Notes: a model not told the origin generated them from the sequence alone. 14,270 nucleotides of DNA from Pseudomonadota bacterium (GCA_023410905.1 JAEYPL010000251.1:1-14270), one strand, 5' to 3'; shown: positions 1 to 7,547, numbered from the stretch's first letter. Translations and numbers: made by a program.

Positions 1-83
1 CCTCAACCTCCCTCGCCGACACACAGGCCGACTTCACGCGCTTCCGGATCGTGCCTGTCCGGATTCTCATGTCATCGCAGTCT
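1..83. other. Left-edge segment, no secure gene
   Basis: This is the stretch downstream of the transporter gene. Two short open frames touch the window edge and neither can be identified. On the plus strand a frame enters from the left and ends at a TAG at 111-113, overlapping the transporter's 3' end. On the minus strand an ATG at 70 opens a frame that leaves the window after 23 codons. Both have G/C-rich third positions, so composition does not decide between them. A TCCGGAT heptamer occurs twice, at 43-49 and 58-64. Confidence 0.25.
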
Positions 84-1019
84 TCAGGATTGTCGTGCCA
101 CAAGCCGGCGTAGCTTCTGCTCCCGATAGAAGGTGTAGAGGCCGGCCGAAACGACGATCGCGATCCCGAGCAGAGTCAGCCCATCGGGCAAATACCCGAA
201 GACGAGCACGCTCGAAACGATCGAGAACAAGATGATCGTATAGCGGAAAGGCACGACGGCCGACACCTCGCCCGTACGCATGCCTATGATGACTCCGAGC
301 TGGCCGCACAAGCTGAATACGGCCGCGCCACTCAGCATGAGCATGAGCGTCTGGCTCGGCCACTGCCAGTTGGAGAACGGCGCCACTACCAGAGCCGCGA
401 GCGTAACCGCACCGGCCGACAGCGTCATGATCAGAATGGCTGGCACGCGCCGGTTGATGCCGCGCGTGGAAAGATCACGCAACGTCGTGCAGAGCACCGA
501 CGCGATGCCGACGAGCGCCCACCAGCTGAACGTCGATCCGCCGGGCCGCACGATGATCAGGATGCCGACAAGGCCGACCGCCGTCGCCGTCCAGCGGCGC
601 CAGCCGACGCGCTCGCCGAGGAAAACTGCGGACGCCGCCGTAAGCGCCATGGGACTGAGCTGGCCGATGGCCGTGAGATCGGCATAGGGCAGACGGGCGA
701 GCGCGGTCTGGAAAAGCCATCCGCCGCCGACATCGCCGACAATACGGCCCGCCATGGCCCGTTCGACGACATGGCGCAGTTCGCGCAGCGCGCCGGTCAG
801 GAATGCTACACAGAGCGACACCAGAAAGACGATGGAGCCGCGAAGAAAAAGGAGTTGGCTCGTCGGAAGGCTCGTGGAGGCGAGCTTCATGAGCGTGTCG
901 CCACAGGCGAACGAGGCCATGGCGAGCGACATCGCGGCGATGGCTCTGAGATTTCCAGCCGCTGCCGCCCCGCCGTCGTCCATGACTGGACGCCGTCCGT
1001 GCCCCTCGGGCTCGCTCAC
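84..1019 (-). CDS. DMT-superfamily (EamA) inner-membrane transporter
   Basis: Predicted ten-helix permease of the drug/metabolite transporter superfamily, acting in the inner membrane; its substrate cannot be read from the sequence. It shows two EamA-like halves. The first starts near the stretch AMSLAMASFACGDTLMKLA and ends around GLVGILIIVRPG. The second starts at WWALVGIASVLCTTLRD and ends at GLTLLGIAIVVSAGLYTF with a short basic tail. I chose the GTG at 1019 (311 residues) because GGGGAGG (1028-1034 on the opposite strand) sits 8 bases upstream. The frame also opens at a GTG at 1088, with no visible ribosome site, and at an ATG at 983, just before the first helix. The gene lies 85 bp downstream of moaA on the same strand and may share its transcript. 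The family call is firm; the start is less so. Confidence 0.85.
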   Translation of the reverse strand: MSEPEGHGRRPVMDDGGAAAAGNLRAIAAMSLAMASFACGDTLMKLASTSLPTSQLLFLRGSIVFLVSLCVAFLTGALRELRHVVERAMAGRIVGDVGGGWLFQTALARLPYADLTAIGQLSPMALTAASAVFLGERVGWRRWTATAVGLVGILIIVRPGGSTFSWWALVGIASVLCTTLRDLSTRGINRRVPAILIMTLSAGAVTLAALVVAPFSNWQWPSQTLMLMLSGAAVFSLCGQLGVIIGMRTGEVSAVVPFRYTIILFSIVSSVLVFGYLPDGLTLLGIAIVVSAGLYTFYREQKLRRLVARQS

Positions 1020-1104
1020 TCCTTCGGCCTCCCCAGCCGTATCCCTCGGCGCCGCGTTGGCGGCTGCCCCTCTCGCGCCGTCCAGCACGACCAGGTTGTA
1101 TGTC

Positions 1105-2133
1105 TTATCCGCCGGTTACGCTCATATGCCGCTGAACGGCCGGTCGCTTGCTGCGCCGGTCGATCACGAAGTCGTGACCTTTGGGTTTGCGTGCAATGGC
1201 CTCGTCGATCGCCGAGTGCAGGAGCGCGTTGTCGGCCGAAGCCCGGAGCGGCCCCCTGAGATCCGCCGCATCCTCCTGGCCGAGGCACATATAAAGTGTC
1301 CCCGTGCAGGTCAGGCGCACGCGATTACAGCTCTCGCAGAAGTTGTGGGTCATGGGCGTGATGAATCCAAGCCGCCCGCCCGTTTCCTGGACCTCGACGT
1401 AACGCGCAGGACCGCCCGTCCGGTACGGGATATCGCGCAGGGTGAACGTGTCCATCAGGCGAGCCCGGACGATCGACAGCGGCAAGTACTGGTCGGTGCG
1501 ATCGCCATCGATGTCGCCGAGGGGCATGGTCTCGATCAGCGTGAGATCGGCGCCGCGGCCATGGGCAAAGCGCACGAGCTCCGTGATCTCGTGCTCGTTG
1601 ACGCCTTTCAGCGCCACCGCGTTGATCTTGACCGCGAGGCCGGCCTTCTCGGCCGCTTCGAGGCCCTGCATGACATTGGCGAAATCACCCCACCGCGTGA
1701 TGCGGCGGAAGGTTTCGGGGTCGAGCGTGTCGAGCGAGACGTTGATCCGGCGAACGCCGCAGTCCGCAAGCGCCTGGGCGTACTTGGGGAGCTGGCTGCC
1801 ATTCGTGGTGAGCGTCAGTTCCTCGAGCGCCCCGCTCTTGAGGTGCCGCGACAGCGCTTCGAACAGCCAGAGGATGTTCTTGCGCACCAGCGGCTCACCG
1901 CCGGTAATTCGAAGCTTACGCACGCCCCGGTCGACGAAGGCCGAGCAGAGGCGATCGAGTTCCTCGAGCGTCAGGAGGTCCCGCTTGGGCAGGAACGTCA
2001 TGTGCTCGGACATGCAGTAGACACAGCGGAAGTCGCATCGGTCGGTCACCGACACGCGGAGGTAGCTGACGTGACGCCCGAAAGGGTCGATCAGCTCGCT
2101 CCCGACCGGACGCTCCAACTGCTCAAGGGCCAT
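1105..2133 (-). CDS. moaA: GTP 3',8-cyclase MoaA (molybdenum cofactor biosynthesis)
   Basis: Radical SAM enzyme that, with MoaC, converts GTP to cyclic pyranopterin monophosphate, the first step of molybdopterin synthesis in the cytoplasm. At 342 residues it has the family's usual length. The N-terminal radical SAM cluster is CX3CX2C at C33, C37 and C40 (DRCDFRCVYCM), followed by GGEP at 78-81. The second, GTP-binding cluster uses C266, C269 and C283, with the conserved RVRLTCTG segment between them. The protein ends in the family's functional Gly-Gly (SVTGG). The start is the ATG at 2133, preceded by GGGAG (2139-2143) 5 bases away. The frame is open up to 2277, but that extension is unlike MoaA. 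No other moa or moe gene is in the window, so this is an isolated pathway member. The downstream transporter follows on the same strand. Confidence 0.97.
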   Translation of the reverse strand: MALEQLERPVGSELIDPFGRHVSYLRVSVTDRCDFRCVYCMSEHMTFLPKRDLLTLEELDRLCSAFVDRGVRKLRITGGEPLVRKNILWLFEALSRHLKSGALEELTLTTNGSQLPKYAQALADCGVRRINVSLDTLDPETFRRITRWGDFANVMQGLEAAEKAGLAVKINAVALKGVNEHEITELVRFAHGRGADLTLIETMPLGDIDGDRTDQYLPLSIVRARLMDTFTLRDIPYRTGGPARYVEVQETGGRLGFITPMTHNFCESCNRVRLTCTGTLYMCLGQEDAADLRGPLRASADNALLHSAIDEAIARKPKGHDFVIDRRSKRPAVQRHMSVTGG

Positions 2134-2281
2134 TGCCACTCCCAGGCCCACCCCGATGCCGGTCGAGCCATACGTTGTAGGGACGCCACCGCACCACCCG
2201 GGCGTCCAACCTGCCTGTTTACATAGCACATATAGTGTACGGGGACGAGCCGCGGAACCACGGCAGGGCAGATCCACGCGA

Positions 2282-2296
2282 TTAACCGATGCTTAT
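2282..2296 (+). promoter_or_regulatory. CtrA-like binding site
   Basis: TTAACCGATGCTTAT matches the alphaproteobacterial CtrA consensus TTAA-N7-TTAA with one mismatch, in the last base, and has the favoured TTAACC left half. It lies 53 bp before the start codon of the histidine kinase, in the 216-bp gap between that gene and the divergent moaA. The match is seen directly. That CtrA binds here, and which of the two genes it would control, is inference. AT-rich motifs are rare in DNA this GC-rich, which makes chance less likely but does not exclude it. Confidence 0.45.
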
Positions 2297-2349
2297 GCTC
2301 TGAGCCCTATTGTTGTTCCATTCATTGATCAGTCAGGGATGCGTCCGCG

Positions 2350-3198
2350 ATGCTGAACGCGGTTATTGGAGTGGGCCAGGGCAGCTCCCTGATGGGAAGC
2401 TACGCGATCAGCCTCAGTGAGGCGGTCCTGCGTCAGCGTACCCGTGAGGCCGAGCGCTCTGCCAAGCTCGAAGCGCAGCTCGCCAACAAGATCAAGTCCG
2501 AATTCATCTCGAACATGAGTCATGAGCTGCGCACGCCGCTCAACTCCGTGCTGGGTTTCTCCAAACTGCTGACCGAGCACGAGCACCGCAAGCTCACCGA
2601 TGAAGACATCGTCGAGTACGCCCGCCTCGTCCAGGACGCGGCCACGCACCTGCTCACGGTGATCAACAACATCCTCGATATCTCGAAGCTGCACAGCGGC
2701 AGCTTCATGCTCGATCCGACCGACGTTCAGGTCGCCGACGCGATGGAAGACACGCTCGCGAACTTCGAGAAAACGATCAAAGATCACGGCCTGCATCTCA
2801 ATGCCAACGTCGCCTCCGACCTGCCAATCATCCAGGGCGAAGAACAGAAGCTGCGCCAGACCTTCACCAATCTGGTCGGCAACGCGATCAAGTTCACGCC
2901 GCCCGGCGGCACGATCGAGGTGGAAGCTGTGAACGCGCCTAACGGCGACATCGTCGTGACCGTGCGCGATACCGGCGTCGGCATGAGCGAGGAAGAGATT
3001 CGCGTTGCGCTTGCGCCTTTCGGCCAGGCGGACGCCAGTCGTACGCGCTGGCGCGAAGGCTCGGGCCTGGGGCTACCGATCGCGAAGGCTCTCGTGGACC
3101 TTCACGGCGGCACGATCCAGATTCGCAGCACGAAGGGCCAGGGAACCGAAGTGACGGTCAGCCTGCCGACCAAGACACTCATGCTCGATCCCTACTGA
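2350..3198 (+). CDS. Soluble sensor histidine kinase without a recognisable input domain
   Basis: Two-component histidine kinase of 282 residues, predicted cytoplasmic because no membrane segment or signal peptide is visible. After about 20 N-terminal residues comes a charged helical stretch (22-50, probably coiled coil). The dimerisation/phosphoacceptor domain follows, with the H-box FISNMSHELRTPLN and its phosphorylatable His58. The HATPase domain shows the N-box with N174 and N178, the G1 box DTGVGM (Asp207), an F-box around LAPFGQ, and the G2 box GSGLGL (237-242). All catalytic elements are intact. What is missing is a sensory module such as PAS, GAF or HAMP, and there is no response regulator gene nearby. 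AGGGA at 2335-2339 is a plausible ribosome site. The HerA-like ATPase gene follows after 60 bp, suggesting co-transcription. The H-box style resembles cell-cycle kinases such as PleC or DivJ, but this alone does not assign a role. Confidence 0.93.
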   Translation: MLNAVIGVGQGSSLMGSYAISLSEAVLRQRTREAERSAKLEAQLANKIKSEFISNMSHELRTPLNSVLGFSKLLTEHEHRKLTDEDIVEYARLVQDAATHLLTVINNILDISKLHSGSFMLDPTDVQVADAMEDTLANFEKTIKDHGLHLNANVASDLPIIQGEEQKLRQTFTNLVGNAIKFTPPGGTIEVEAVNAPNGDIVVTVRDTGVGMSEEEIRVALAPFGQADASRTRWREGSGLGLPIAKALVDLHGGTIQIRSTKGQGTEVTVSLPTKTLMLDPY

Positions 3199-3258
3199 CG
3201 CGCACACGACAGAAGCAAGACCGAGCCGACCACCACTGCACCAGCCGAGGCAAATCCG

Positions 3259-5202
3259 ATGGCCCTGATGTCACAACCCACAGAGCATACAGCACTGGCC
3301 TCGGATGGCTCGATCGGCCGGATCGTGTCGGTCACCGGCGCCAAGTCGATCGTGCTGCTGGATGCCGACGGCCGCTCACGCGAAGCATCGTCGCGCCCGG
3401 ACATGGGTACGTTGCTCGCCATCGAGACCGACGAGACCATCGTGCTCGCCATCGTCTCGGCGCTCAGCGTGCCCGTTCCGGCCCAGCGCGAGGGTGAGAA
3501 CGAGATCAGGATCGCCGAGCTCGGTCTCGTCGGCGAGCTCCGGCGTGGCCCCGACGGCAGCCCAGCCGGCTTCAATCGCGGCGTGAGCATCTATCCGGGC
3601 CTCGGTGACCGCGTTCGCGTGGCATCGAAGAGCGAGCTTCTCCAAGCCTTCTGCGGCGATATCGAACGCTCTGTTCGCGTCGGCGCTCTGCGGCAGGACA
3701 ACACCATTCCGGCCATGGTGCGCGTCGACGACCTGCTGGGTAAGCACTTCGCCGTGCTCGGCACCACCGGCACTGGCAAATCCTGCACCACCGCGCTGCT
3801 CCTGCGCTCCATTCTCGAGAAGAACCCGCAGGCCCACATCGTGCTGCTCGATCCGCACAACGAGTACGCGACGGCATTCCCCGAGTGGGGTGAGGTCATC
3901 TCGCCGCGCAACATGCAGCTCCCGTTCTGGCTCCTCACCTTCGAGGAGCTCATCGAGGTTGTGGTCGGCGATCCCTCCGAGCGCAAGCACGAGGTCGAGA
4001 TCCTTCAGGAGCTCATCCCCGTCGCCAAGAGCCGCTACAATTCGGGACGCAGCAAGGAAGGCCAGGCCGCGCGCACGCGCCTCGATGCCGGTCGTTTCAC
4101 GGTCGACACGCCCGTTCCCTACCGCCTCTCGGATCTGACCTCGCTCATCGATGAGCGCATGGGCAAGCTTGAGAACAAGCGCGACATCGCACCCTACCGC
4201 AACCTGAAGACGCGCATCGAGACCCTGTCGCTCGACCCGCGCTACTCCTTCATGTTCGGCTCGCTCACCGTCTATGACGGCATGGCGCAGATCCTCGGGC
4301 GCATCTTCCGCGTGCCCGTCGAGGGCAAGCCGATCACCATCCTCGAGTTGACGGGCCTGCCGACCGAAATCGTGAACGTGGTCGTCTCCGTGCTCTGCCG
4401 CATGACCTTCGACTTCGCGCTCTGGGGCGAGGGCAGAGTTCCCGTGACCATCGTGTGCGAAGAAGCGCACCGCTACGTACCCGCCAATCCCAATCTCGGT
4501 TTCGAGCCGTGCAAGCGCGCCATCGCCAAGATCGCCAAGGAAGGCCGCAAGTACGGTGCTTCGCTTTGCATCGTGACCCAGCGTCCTGCTGAAATCGACC
4601 CGACGATCCTCTCCCAGTGCAACACGGTGTTCGCGCTCCGCATGTCGAACGACCGCGACCAGGAGATCGTGAAGTCGGCCATCTCGGACACGGGATCGGG
4701 ACTGCTCGAGTTCCTCTCGGCGCTCGGCCAGCGCGAGGCCATTGCCTTCGGCGACGGCGTGACGCTGCCGGTCCGCATCAAGTTCGACGACCTCCCGAAG
4801 CATGCCATGCCGCGCAGCTCCTCCGCCATGTTCACGACCATGTGGCAGCAGGCGAGCACCGACAGCGGTTTCCTCGAGCAGATCGTGGAGAAGTGGCGCC
4901 TCTCGAACAGCGGATCGCCCTCGACCGAGACGAGCCAGACAGCGCTCTTCGCCGACGCCATGGGCCTCACCAATGCCCCCGAGGCCGCGCCGCAGACGCG
5001 CAGCCCCGCTCCCGCCGCTGCGCCGGCCGATCCCGTTCGCCGGTACGCGCCATCACCGGCCGCGCAGGACAGCGCTCCCCAGCGCCCCCGTGTCGCCGAG
5101 CCCGCGGGCTACGGGCAGATGCCGTCGGCAGCCGCCCCGGCACCTCAGGCCTCGAATGCGCTCAGGAACCTTCGGGACCGCCTCAATCGCGGCGGACGCT
5201 GA
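3259..5202 (+). CDS. HerA-like (DUF87) hexameric ATPase / DNA translocase
   Basis: Predicted FtsK/HerA-clade P-loop ATPase of 647 residues. The N-terminal ~100 residues resemble a HAS-type beta-barrel. The motor domain has Walker A GTTGTGKS (168-175), DPHNEY (198-203), a Walker B-type strand ending in CEEAHRYVP (400-408, catalytic Glu402), the TQRP motif (440-443), and the segment RMSNDRDQEIV (461-471) that carries candidate arginine-finger residues. From about residue 545 the protein becomes Pro/Ala-rich and probably disordered, ending in a basic, possibly helical LRNLRDRLNRGGR. The ATG at 3259 has GAGG (3247-3250) 8 bases upstream. Archaeal HerA works with the nuclease NurA in DNA end resection, and some bacterial HerA proteins pair with SIR2 or other nucleases in phage defence. 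Neither partner is present; the neighbour is a histidine kinase. The family is clear, but the cellular role here is unknown. Confidence 0.93.
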   Translation: MALMSQPTEHTALASDGSIGRIVSVTGAKSIVLLDADGRSREASSRPDMGTLLAIETDETIVLAIVSALSVPVPAQREGENEIRIAELGLVGELRRGPDGSPAGFNRGVSIYPGLGDRVRVASKSELLQAFCGDIERSVRVGALRQDNTIPAMVRVDDLLGKHFAVLGTTGTGKSCTTALLLRSILEKNPQAHIVLLDPHNEYATAFPEWGEVISPRNMQLPFWLLTFEELIEVVVGDPSERKHEVEILQELIPVAKSRYNSGRSKEGQAARTRLDAGRFTVDTPVPYRLSDLTSLIDERMGKLENKRDIAPYRNLKTRIETLSLDPRYSFMFGSLTVYDGMAQILGRIFRVPVEGKPITILELTGLPTEIVNVVVSVLCRMTFDFALWGEGRVPVTIVCEEAHRYVPANPNLGFEPCKRAIAKIAKEGRKYGASLCIVTQRPAEIDPTILSQCNTVFALRMSNDRDQEIVKSAISDTGSGLLEFLSALGQREAIAFGDGVTLPVRIKFDDLPKHAMPRSSSAMFTTMWQQASTDSGFLEQIVEKWRLSNSGSPSTETSQTALFADAMGLTNAPEAAPQTRSPAPAAAPADPVRRYAPSPAAQDSAPQRPRVAEPAGYGQMPSAAAPAPQASNALRNLRDRLNRGGR

Positions 5203-5622
5203 CGCGGTTCCGGCCGGGCACGCACTCAGTTCGTGACAACGTGAACGCGCACGGACTATGAACATGTAGTGCTGCGTGTGATTCTGCTGCCGCGCAATTC
5301 ATGAGGGTGGGCACTGCAACGTGCGCACTCCGATTCGCGTGGCGGTCGATGGTGTGCCTGATGGTGCGGCGGCGCGGCTCTATTGGCCCGCAGGCCGGGC
5401 GCGCGTTCCAGGATACATCGTGACAACGCTGCAGGGGCTCAGCGCGCGGTCGAATGCCCGCTGGGGTCCGTGGTTCAGGCTTGCGAGAGCAACTCTCAAA
5501 GGGCCGTCGAACCGTAGTGTTCACATCGTACTGCGTCATAGGACGGCGTTGGGCGCCGAAGCAGTCGAACGATTGAGCACCGTTCCGCTGTTCCGCGTTC
5601 CGTAGTCCTCACATCCGCATGG
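5203..5622. other. 420-bp stretch without a secure gene, ending at a strong terminator
   Basis: This lies between the HerA-like gene and the intrinsic terminator at 5623. I recognise no tRNA, SRP RNA, 6S RNA, RNase P RNA or tmRNA here. The only open frame of note is the doubtful 94-codon one at 5321-5605. CGTGACAACG occurs at both 5232-5241 and 5419-5428. Possible readings are a long 3' untranslated region, a small-RNA gene or a short protein gene. Confidence 0.4.
5321..5605 (+). CDS. Possible small hypothetical protein (94 aa)
   Basis: This is a frame from a GTG at 5321 to a TAG at 5603-5605. The translation is Arg/Ala/Pro-rich and matches no family I know. It has no signal peptide, membrane segment or metal-binding motif. 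In its favour, a strong intrinsic terminator begins 17 bp after the stop. A GAGGGTGG stretch (5303-5310) precedes the start, although 10-13 bases away, which is a little far. Against it, codon use is more mixed than in the neighbouring genes and the start is GTG. It may be a chance frame inside a non-coding transcript. Treat it as unproven. Confidence 0.25.
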   Translation: MRTPIRVAVDGVPDGAAARLYWPAGRARVPGYIVTTLQGLSARSNARWGPWFRLARATLKGPSNRSVHIVLRHRTALGAEAVERLSTVPLFRVP

Positions 5623-5663
5623 AAAGGCTGGAGCCGCCGCTGGCTCCAGCCTTTCTGCTTTTT
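5623..5663 (+). terminator. Strong Rho-independent terminator
   Basis: A perfect 13-bp stem is formed by AAAGGCTGGAGCC (5623-5635) and GGCTCCAGCCTTT (5642-5654) with the loop GCCGCT. CTGC and five T residues (5659-5663) follow. The T-run lies only on the plus-strand side, so it ends rightward transcription, either of the kinase/HerA transcript 420 bp upstream or of a separate small transcript. Confidence 0.88.
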
Positions 5664-5863
5664 GCGGTGCGATCCCACGCCAACCTTGCGCGCCTTCAGC
5701 GCCACACTGCACAGGCGATCGGCCGCAGCCACTCGCGCGATCATCAGCAGGCTGCTAGAGAGGCAACTTGAGCGCCGCTCGAAGCGTTTGCGCGCCAGCG
5801 GCGAGGTCCCGCAGCCCGGGCCATCGGGCTCAGTCGAGGGCACCAACAAGGGGGAAAGCGGCA

Positions 5864-6226
5864 ATGCTGGGATATATCATCCTCATTATTCTCCAGCTCG
5901 GCGGTGCCTGGACCATTGCGCCGCATCTCAAGCGCTATCTTCCGGCCATTCCGCAGTTCGGTGGCCACAACGTCGAGATCTTCGTCTGGGCCCTGCTGTT
6001 CGCCATCATCGTGTTTGTGATCGGCTTCATCGGCTCGATCGTGCTGAAGGGCGTGCGCACGCCGGGCGCCGGGACCCTGACCGTATCCATCATCCTGGCG
6101 CTCATCCTGGCGGCGCTCACGTTCGTGGCGCCGGTCATGCAGCTCGTGGCGCAGGTTCTGCCCCGTGTCGATGTGCTGTGGTGGCCCCTGATCGGCGCCG
6201 TAGTCGGCTATTTCATCAAGCGCTGA
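5864..6226 (+). CDS. Small multi-pass membrane protein of unknown function
   Basis: Protein of 120 residues that is almost entirely hydrophobic. Four membrane segments can be picked out: residues 1-20 (MLGYIILIILQLGGAW), about 37-61 (IFVWALLFAIIVFVIGFIG), about 69-95 (TVSIILALILAALTFVAPV), and about 102-118 near the C-terminus (LWWPLIGAVVGYF), ending in Lys-Arg. No catalytic or transport motif is visible and I do not recognise the family. The ATG at 5864 is preceded by AAGGGGG (5848-5854) 9 bases upstream, a convincing ribosome site, so the longer frame opening at 5768 is not needed. It stands alone: 200 bp after the terminator upstream and 186 bp before ilvC on the same strand. Read-through into ilvC is possible. 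The gene is likely real and its role is unknown. Confidence 0.8.
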   Translation: MLGYIILIILQLGGAWTIAPHLKRYLPAIPQFGGHNVEIFVWALLFAIIVFVIGFIGSIVLKGVRTPGAGTLTVSIILALILAALTFVAPVMQLVAQVLPRVDVLWWPLIGAVVGYFIKR

Positions 6227-6412
6227 CTGCCGTAAAAGCCGCGTACGGAGCGGCGCCTTTCTGGTAAACTGCCGGATGCGGGCCCGTGCCGCGCGCCGGA
6301 CGGTGCCTTTTTGCTTGCACCCGGCCTACTTTAGCCGCTAGGCGTTCGGGCCATCGAATTCCATCATTCGAACCGAACCCGCAAAGCCAAGTCTCGTCGA
6401 GGGGAAACACCC
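6227..6412 (+). promoter_or_regulatory. ilvC leader region
   Basis: This is 186 bp between the small membrane-protein gene and ilvC. It contains a short stem GCCGC/GCGGC (6238-6242 with 6250-6254) followed by GCCTTT, at best a weak terminator. A second short stem is GGTGC/GCACC (6302-6306 with 6317-6321), with a T-rich loop. The ilvC ribosome site GAGGGG (6399-6404) lies 8 bases before the start. No leader peptide rich in Leu, Ile or Val codons is present, so classical attenuation is not supported. Confidence 0.35.
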
Positions 6413-7432
6413 ATGCGCGTCTATTACGATCGTGATGCCGACATTAACCTCATCAAGAGCAAGAAGGTCGCCATCATCGGCTACGGCAGCCAGGGCCATG
6501 CCCATACGCTCAACCTCCGCGACTCGGGCGTGAAGAACATCGCCGTGGGCCTGCGCAAGGGCTCGCCCAGCGCCAAGAAGGCCGAAGGCGAGAAGCTCAA
6601 AGTGATGGAAGTTGCAGAGGCCGCCAAGTGGGCCGACGTAATCATGATGCTGACGCCCGACGAGCTGCAGGGCGACATCTATCGCGAGCATCTGCACAAG
6701 AACATGAAGGACGGCGCCGCGATCCTGTTCGCACACGGCCTCAACGTGCACTTCAACCTCATCGAGCCGCGCGACGACATCGACGTCGGCATGGTCGCGC
6801 CGAAGGGCCCCGGCCACACGGTGCGCTCGGAATACCTGCGCGGCGGCGGCGTGCCCTGCCTCATTGCCATCGACAAGGACCGCAGCGGCAACGCGCACGA
6901 CCTCTTCCTCTCCTATGCGTCGGCGATCGGCGGCGGCCGCGCCGGCATCATCGAGACGACCTTCAAGGAAGAGTGCGAGACCGATCTCTTCGGTGAGCAG
7001 GCCGTGCTGTGCGGCGGCCTCGTCGAGCTGATCCGCGCCGGTTTCGAGACGCTGGTCGAGGCGGGCTATGCGCCGGAGATGGCGTACTTCGAGTGCCTGC
7101 ACGAAGTGAAGCTCATCGTCGACCTCATCTACGAGGGCGGCATCGCGAACATGAACTACTCGATCTCGAACACTGCCGAGTGGGGCGAGTACATGAGCGG
7201 CCCGCGCGTCATCACCGCCGAGACCAAGGCCGAGATGAAGCGCATTCTCGCCGACATCCAGCAGGGCAAGTTCGCCTCGGAGTGGATGCAGGAGTGCAAG
7301 GCTGGCCAGGCTCGCTTCAAGGGCACGCGCCGCCTCAACGACGCGCACCAGATCGAGGAAGTCGGCACGAAGCTGCGCGCCATGATGCCCTGGATCAAGG
7401 CCGGCGCGCTGGTCAACAAGGACAAGAATTAA
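6413..7432 (+). CDS. ilvC: Ketol-acid reductoisomerase IlvC (class I, probably NADPH-dependent)
   Basis: Second common enzyme of valine, isoleucine and leucine synthesis in the cytoplasm: Mg2+-dependent alkyl migration and reduction of acetolactate or acetohydroxybutyrate. At 339 residues it is a short, class I enzyme. The N-terminal Rossmann fold has GYGSQGHAH (23-31). The cofactor-discriminating loop RKGSPS (48-53) carries Ser51 and Ser53, as in NADPH-preferring enzymes. The knotted C-terminal domain keeps the metal ligands and catalytic residues Asp191, Glu195, Glu227 and Glu231, with substrate-binding Ser252 in YSISNTAEWGEY and His108 in the conserved AHGLN. The ATG at 6413 follows GAGGGG at 8-base spacing. 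The ilvBH genes are not adjacent. The gene is probably ended by the hairpin at 7548-7575. All key residues are present and I see nothing odd. Confidence 0.98.
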   Translation: MRVYYDRDADINLIKSKKVAIIGYGSQGHAHTLNLRDSGVKNIAVGLRKGSPSAKKAEGEKLKVMEVAEAAKWADVIMMLTPDELQGDIYREHLHKNMKDGAAILFAHGLNVHFNLIEPRDDIDVGMVAPKGPGHTVRSEYLRGGGVPCLIAIDKDRSGNAHDLFLSYASAIGGGRAGIIETTFKEECETDLFGEQAVLCGGLVELIRAGFETLVEAGYAPEMAYFECLHEVKLIVDLIYEGGIANMNYSISNTAEWGEYMSGPRVITAETKAEMKRILADIQQGKFASEWMQECKAGQARFKGTRRLNDAHQIEEVGTKLRAMMPWIKAGALVNKDKN

Positions 7433-7547
7433 GTTCGTTGTCGCGGCCTGCTCTTTTGAAGCACGGCCTACGGCCGGCGCGCAGTCGCGCGCTCAGGAAG
7501 GGGTGCTTCGCAACCCTTCCGCGGCGGGTACACCTGGACGATGAAAG

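Noticed and set aside
754..2226. A 490-codon plus-strand frame opposite moaA and the transporter
   Set aside because: It is antisense to the unmistakable MoaA coding sequence, its product matches no family, and long antisense frames are expected in GC-rich DNA.
3376..4803. A 475-codon minus-strand frame opposite the HerA-like gene
   Set aside because: It mirrors the codon structure of the plus-strand gene, which has intact Walker motifs; the antisense product has no recognisable domain.
2350..5202. Phage-defence system based on HerA
   Set aside because: No SIR2, NurA or other nuclease gene and no mobile-element signs are nearby; the setting is housekeeping genes, so a defence label is unsupported.
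5203..5622. A classical structural RNA (6S, tmRNA, SRP RNA or RNase P RNA)
   Set aside because: None of the conserved core sequences of these RNAs could be recognised in this interval.
5496..5864. A 122-codon minus-strand frame in the gap before the small membrane protein
   Set aside because: It runs through the strong terminator stem, has no ribosome site and is of low-complexity Arg/Ser-rich composition.
6276..6341. A 21-codon frame before ilvC as a possible attenuation leader peptide
   Set aside because: It lacks a run of Leu, Val or Ile codons and a ribosome site, and no convincing competing hairpin pair follows.
6338..7348. A 336-codon minus-strand frame opposite ilvC
   Set aside because: It is the antisense shadow of a fully conserved IlvC.
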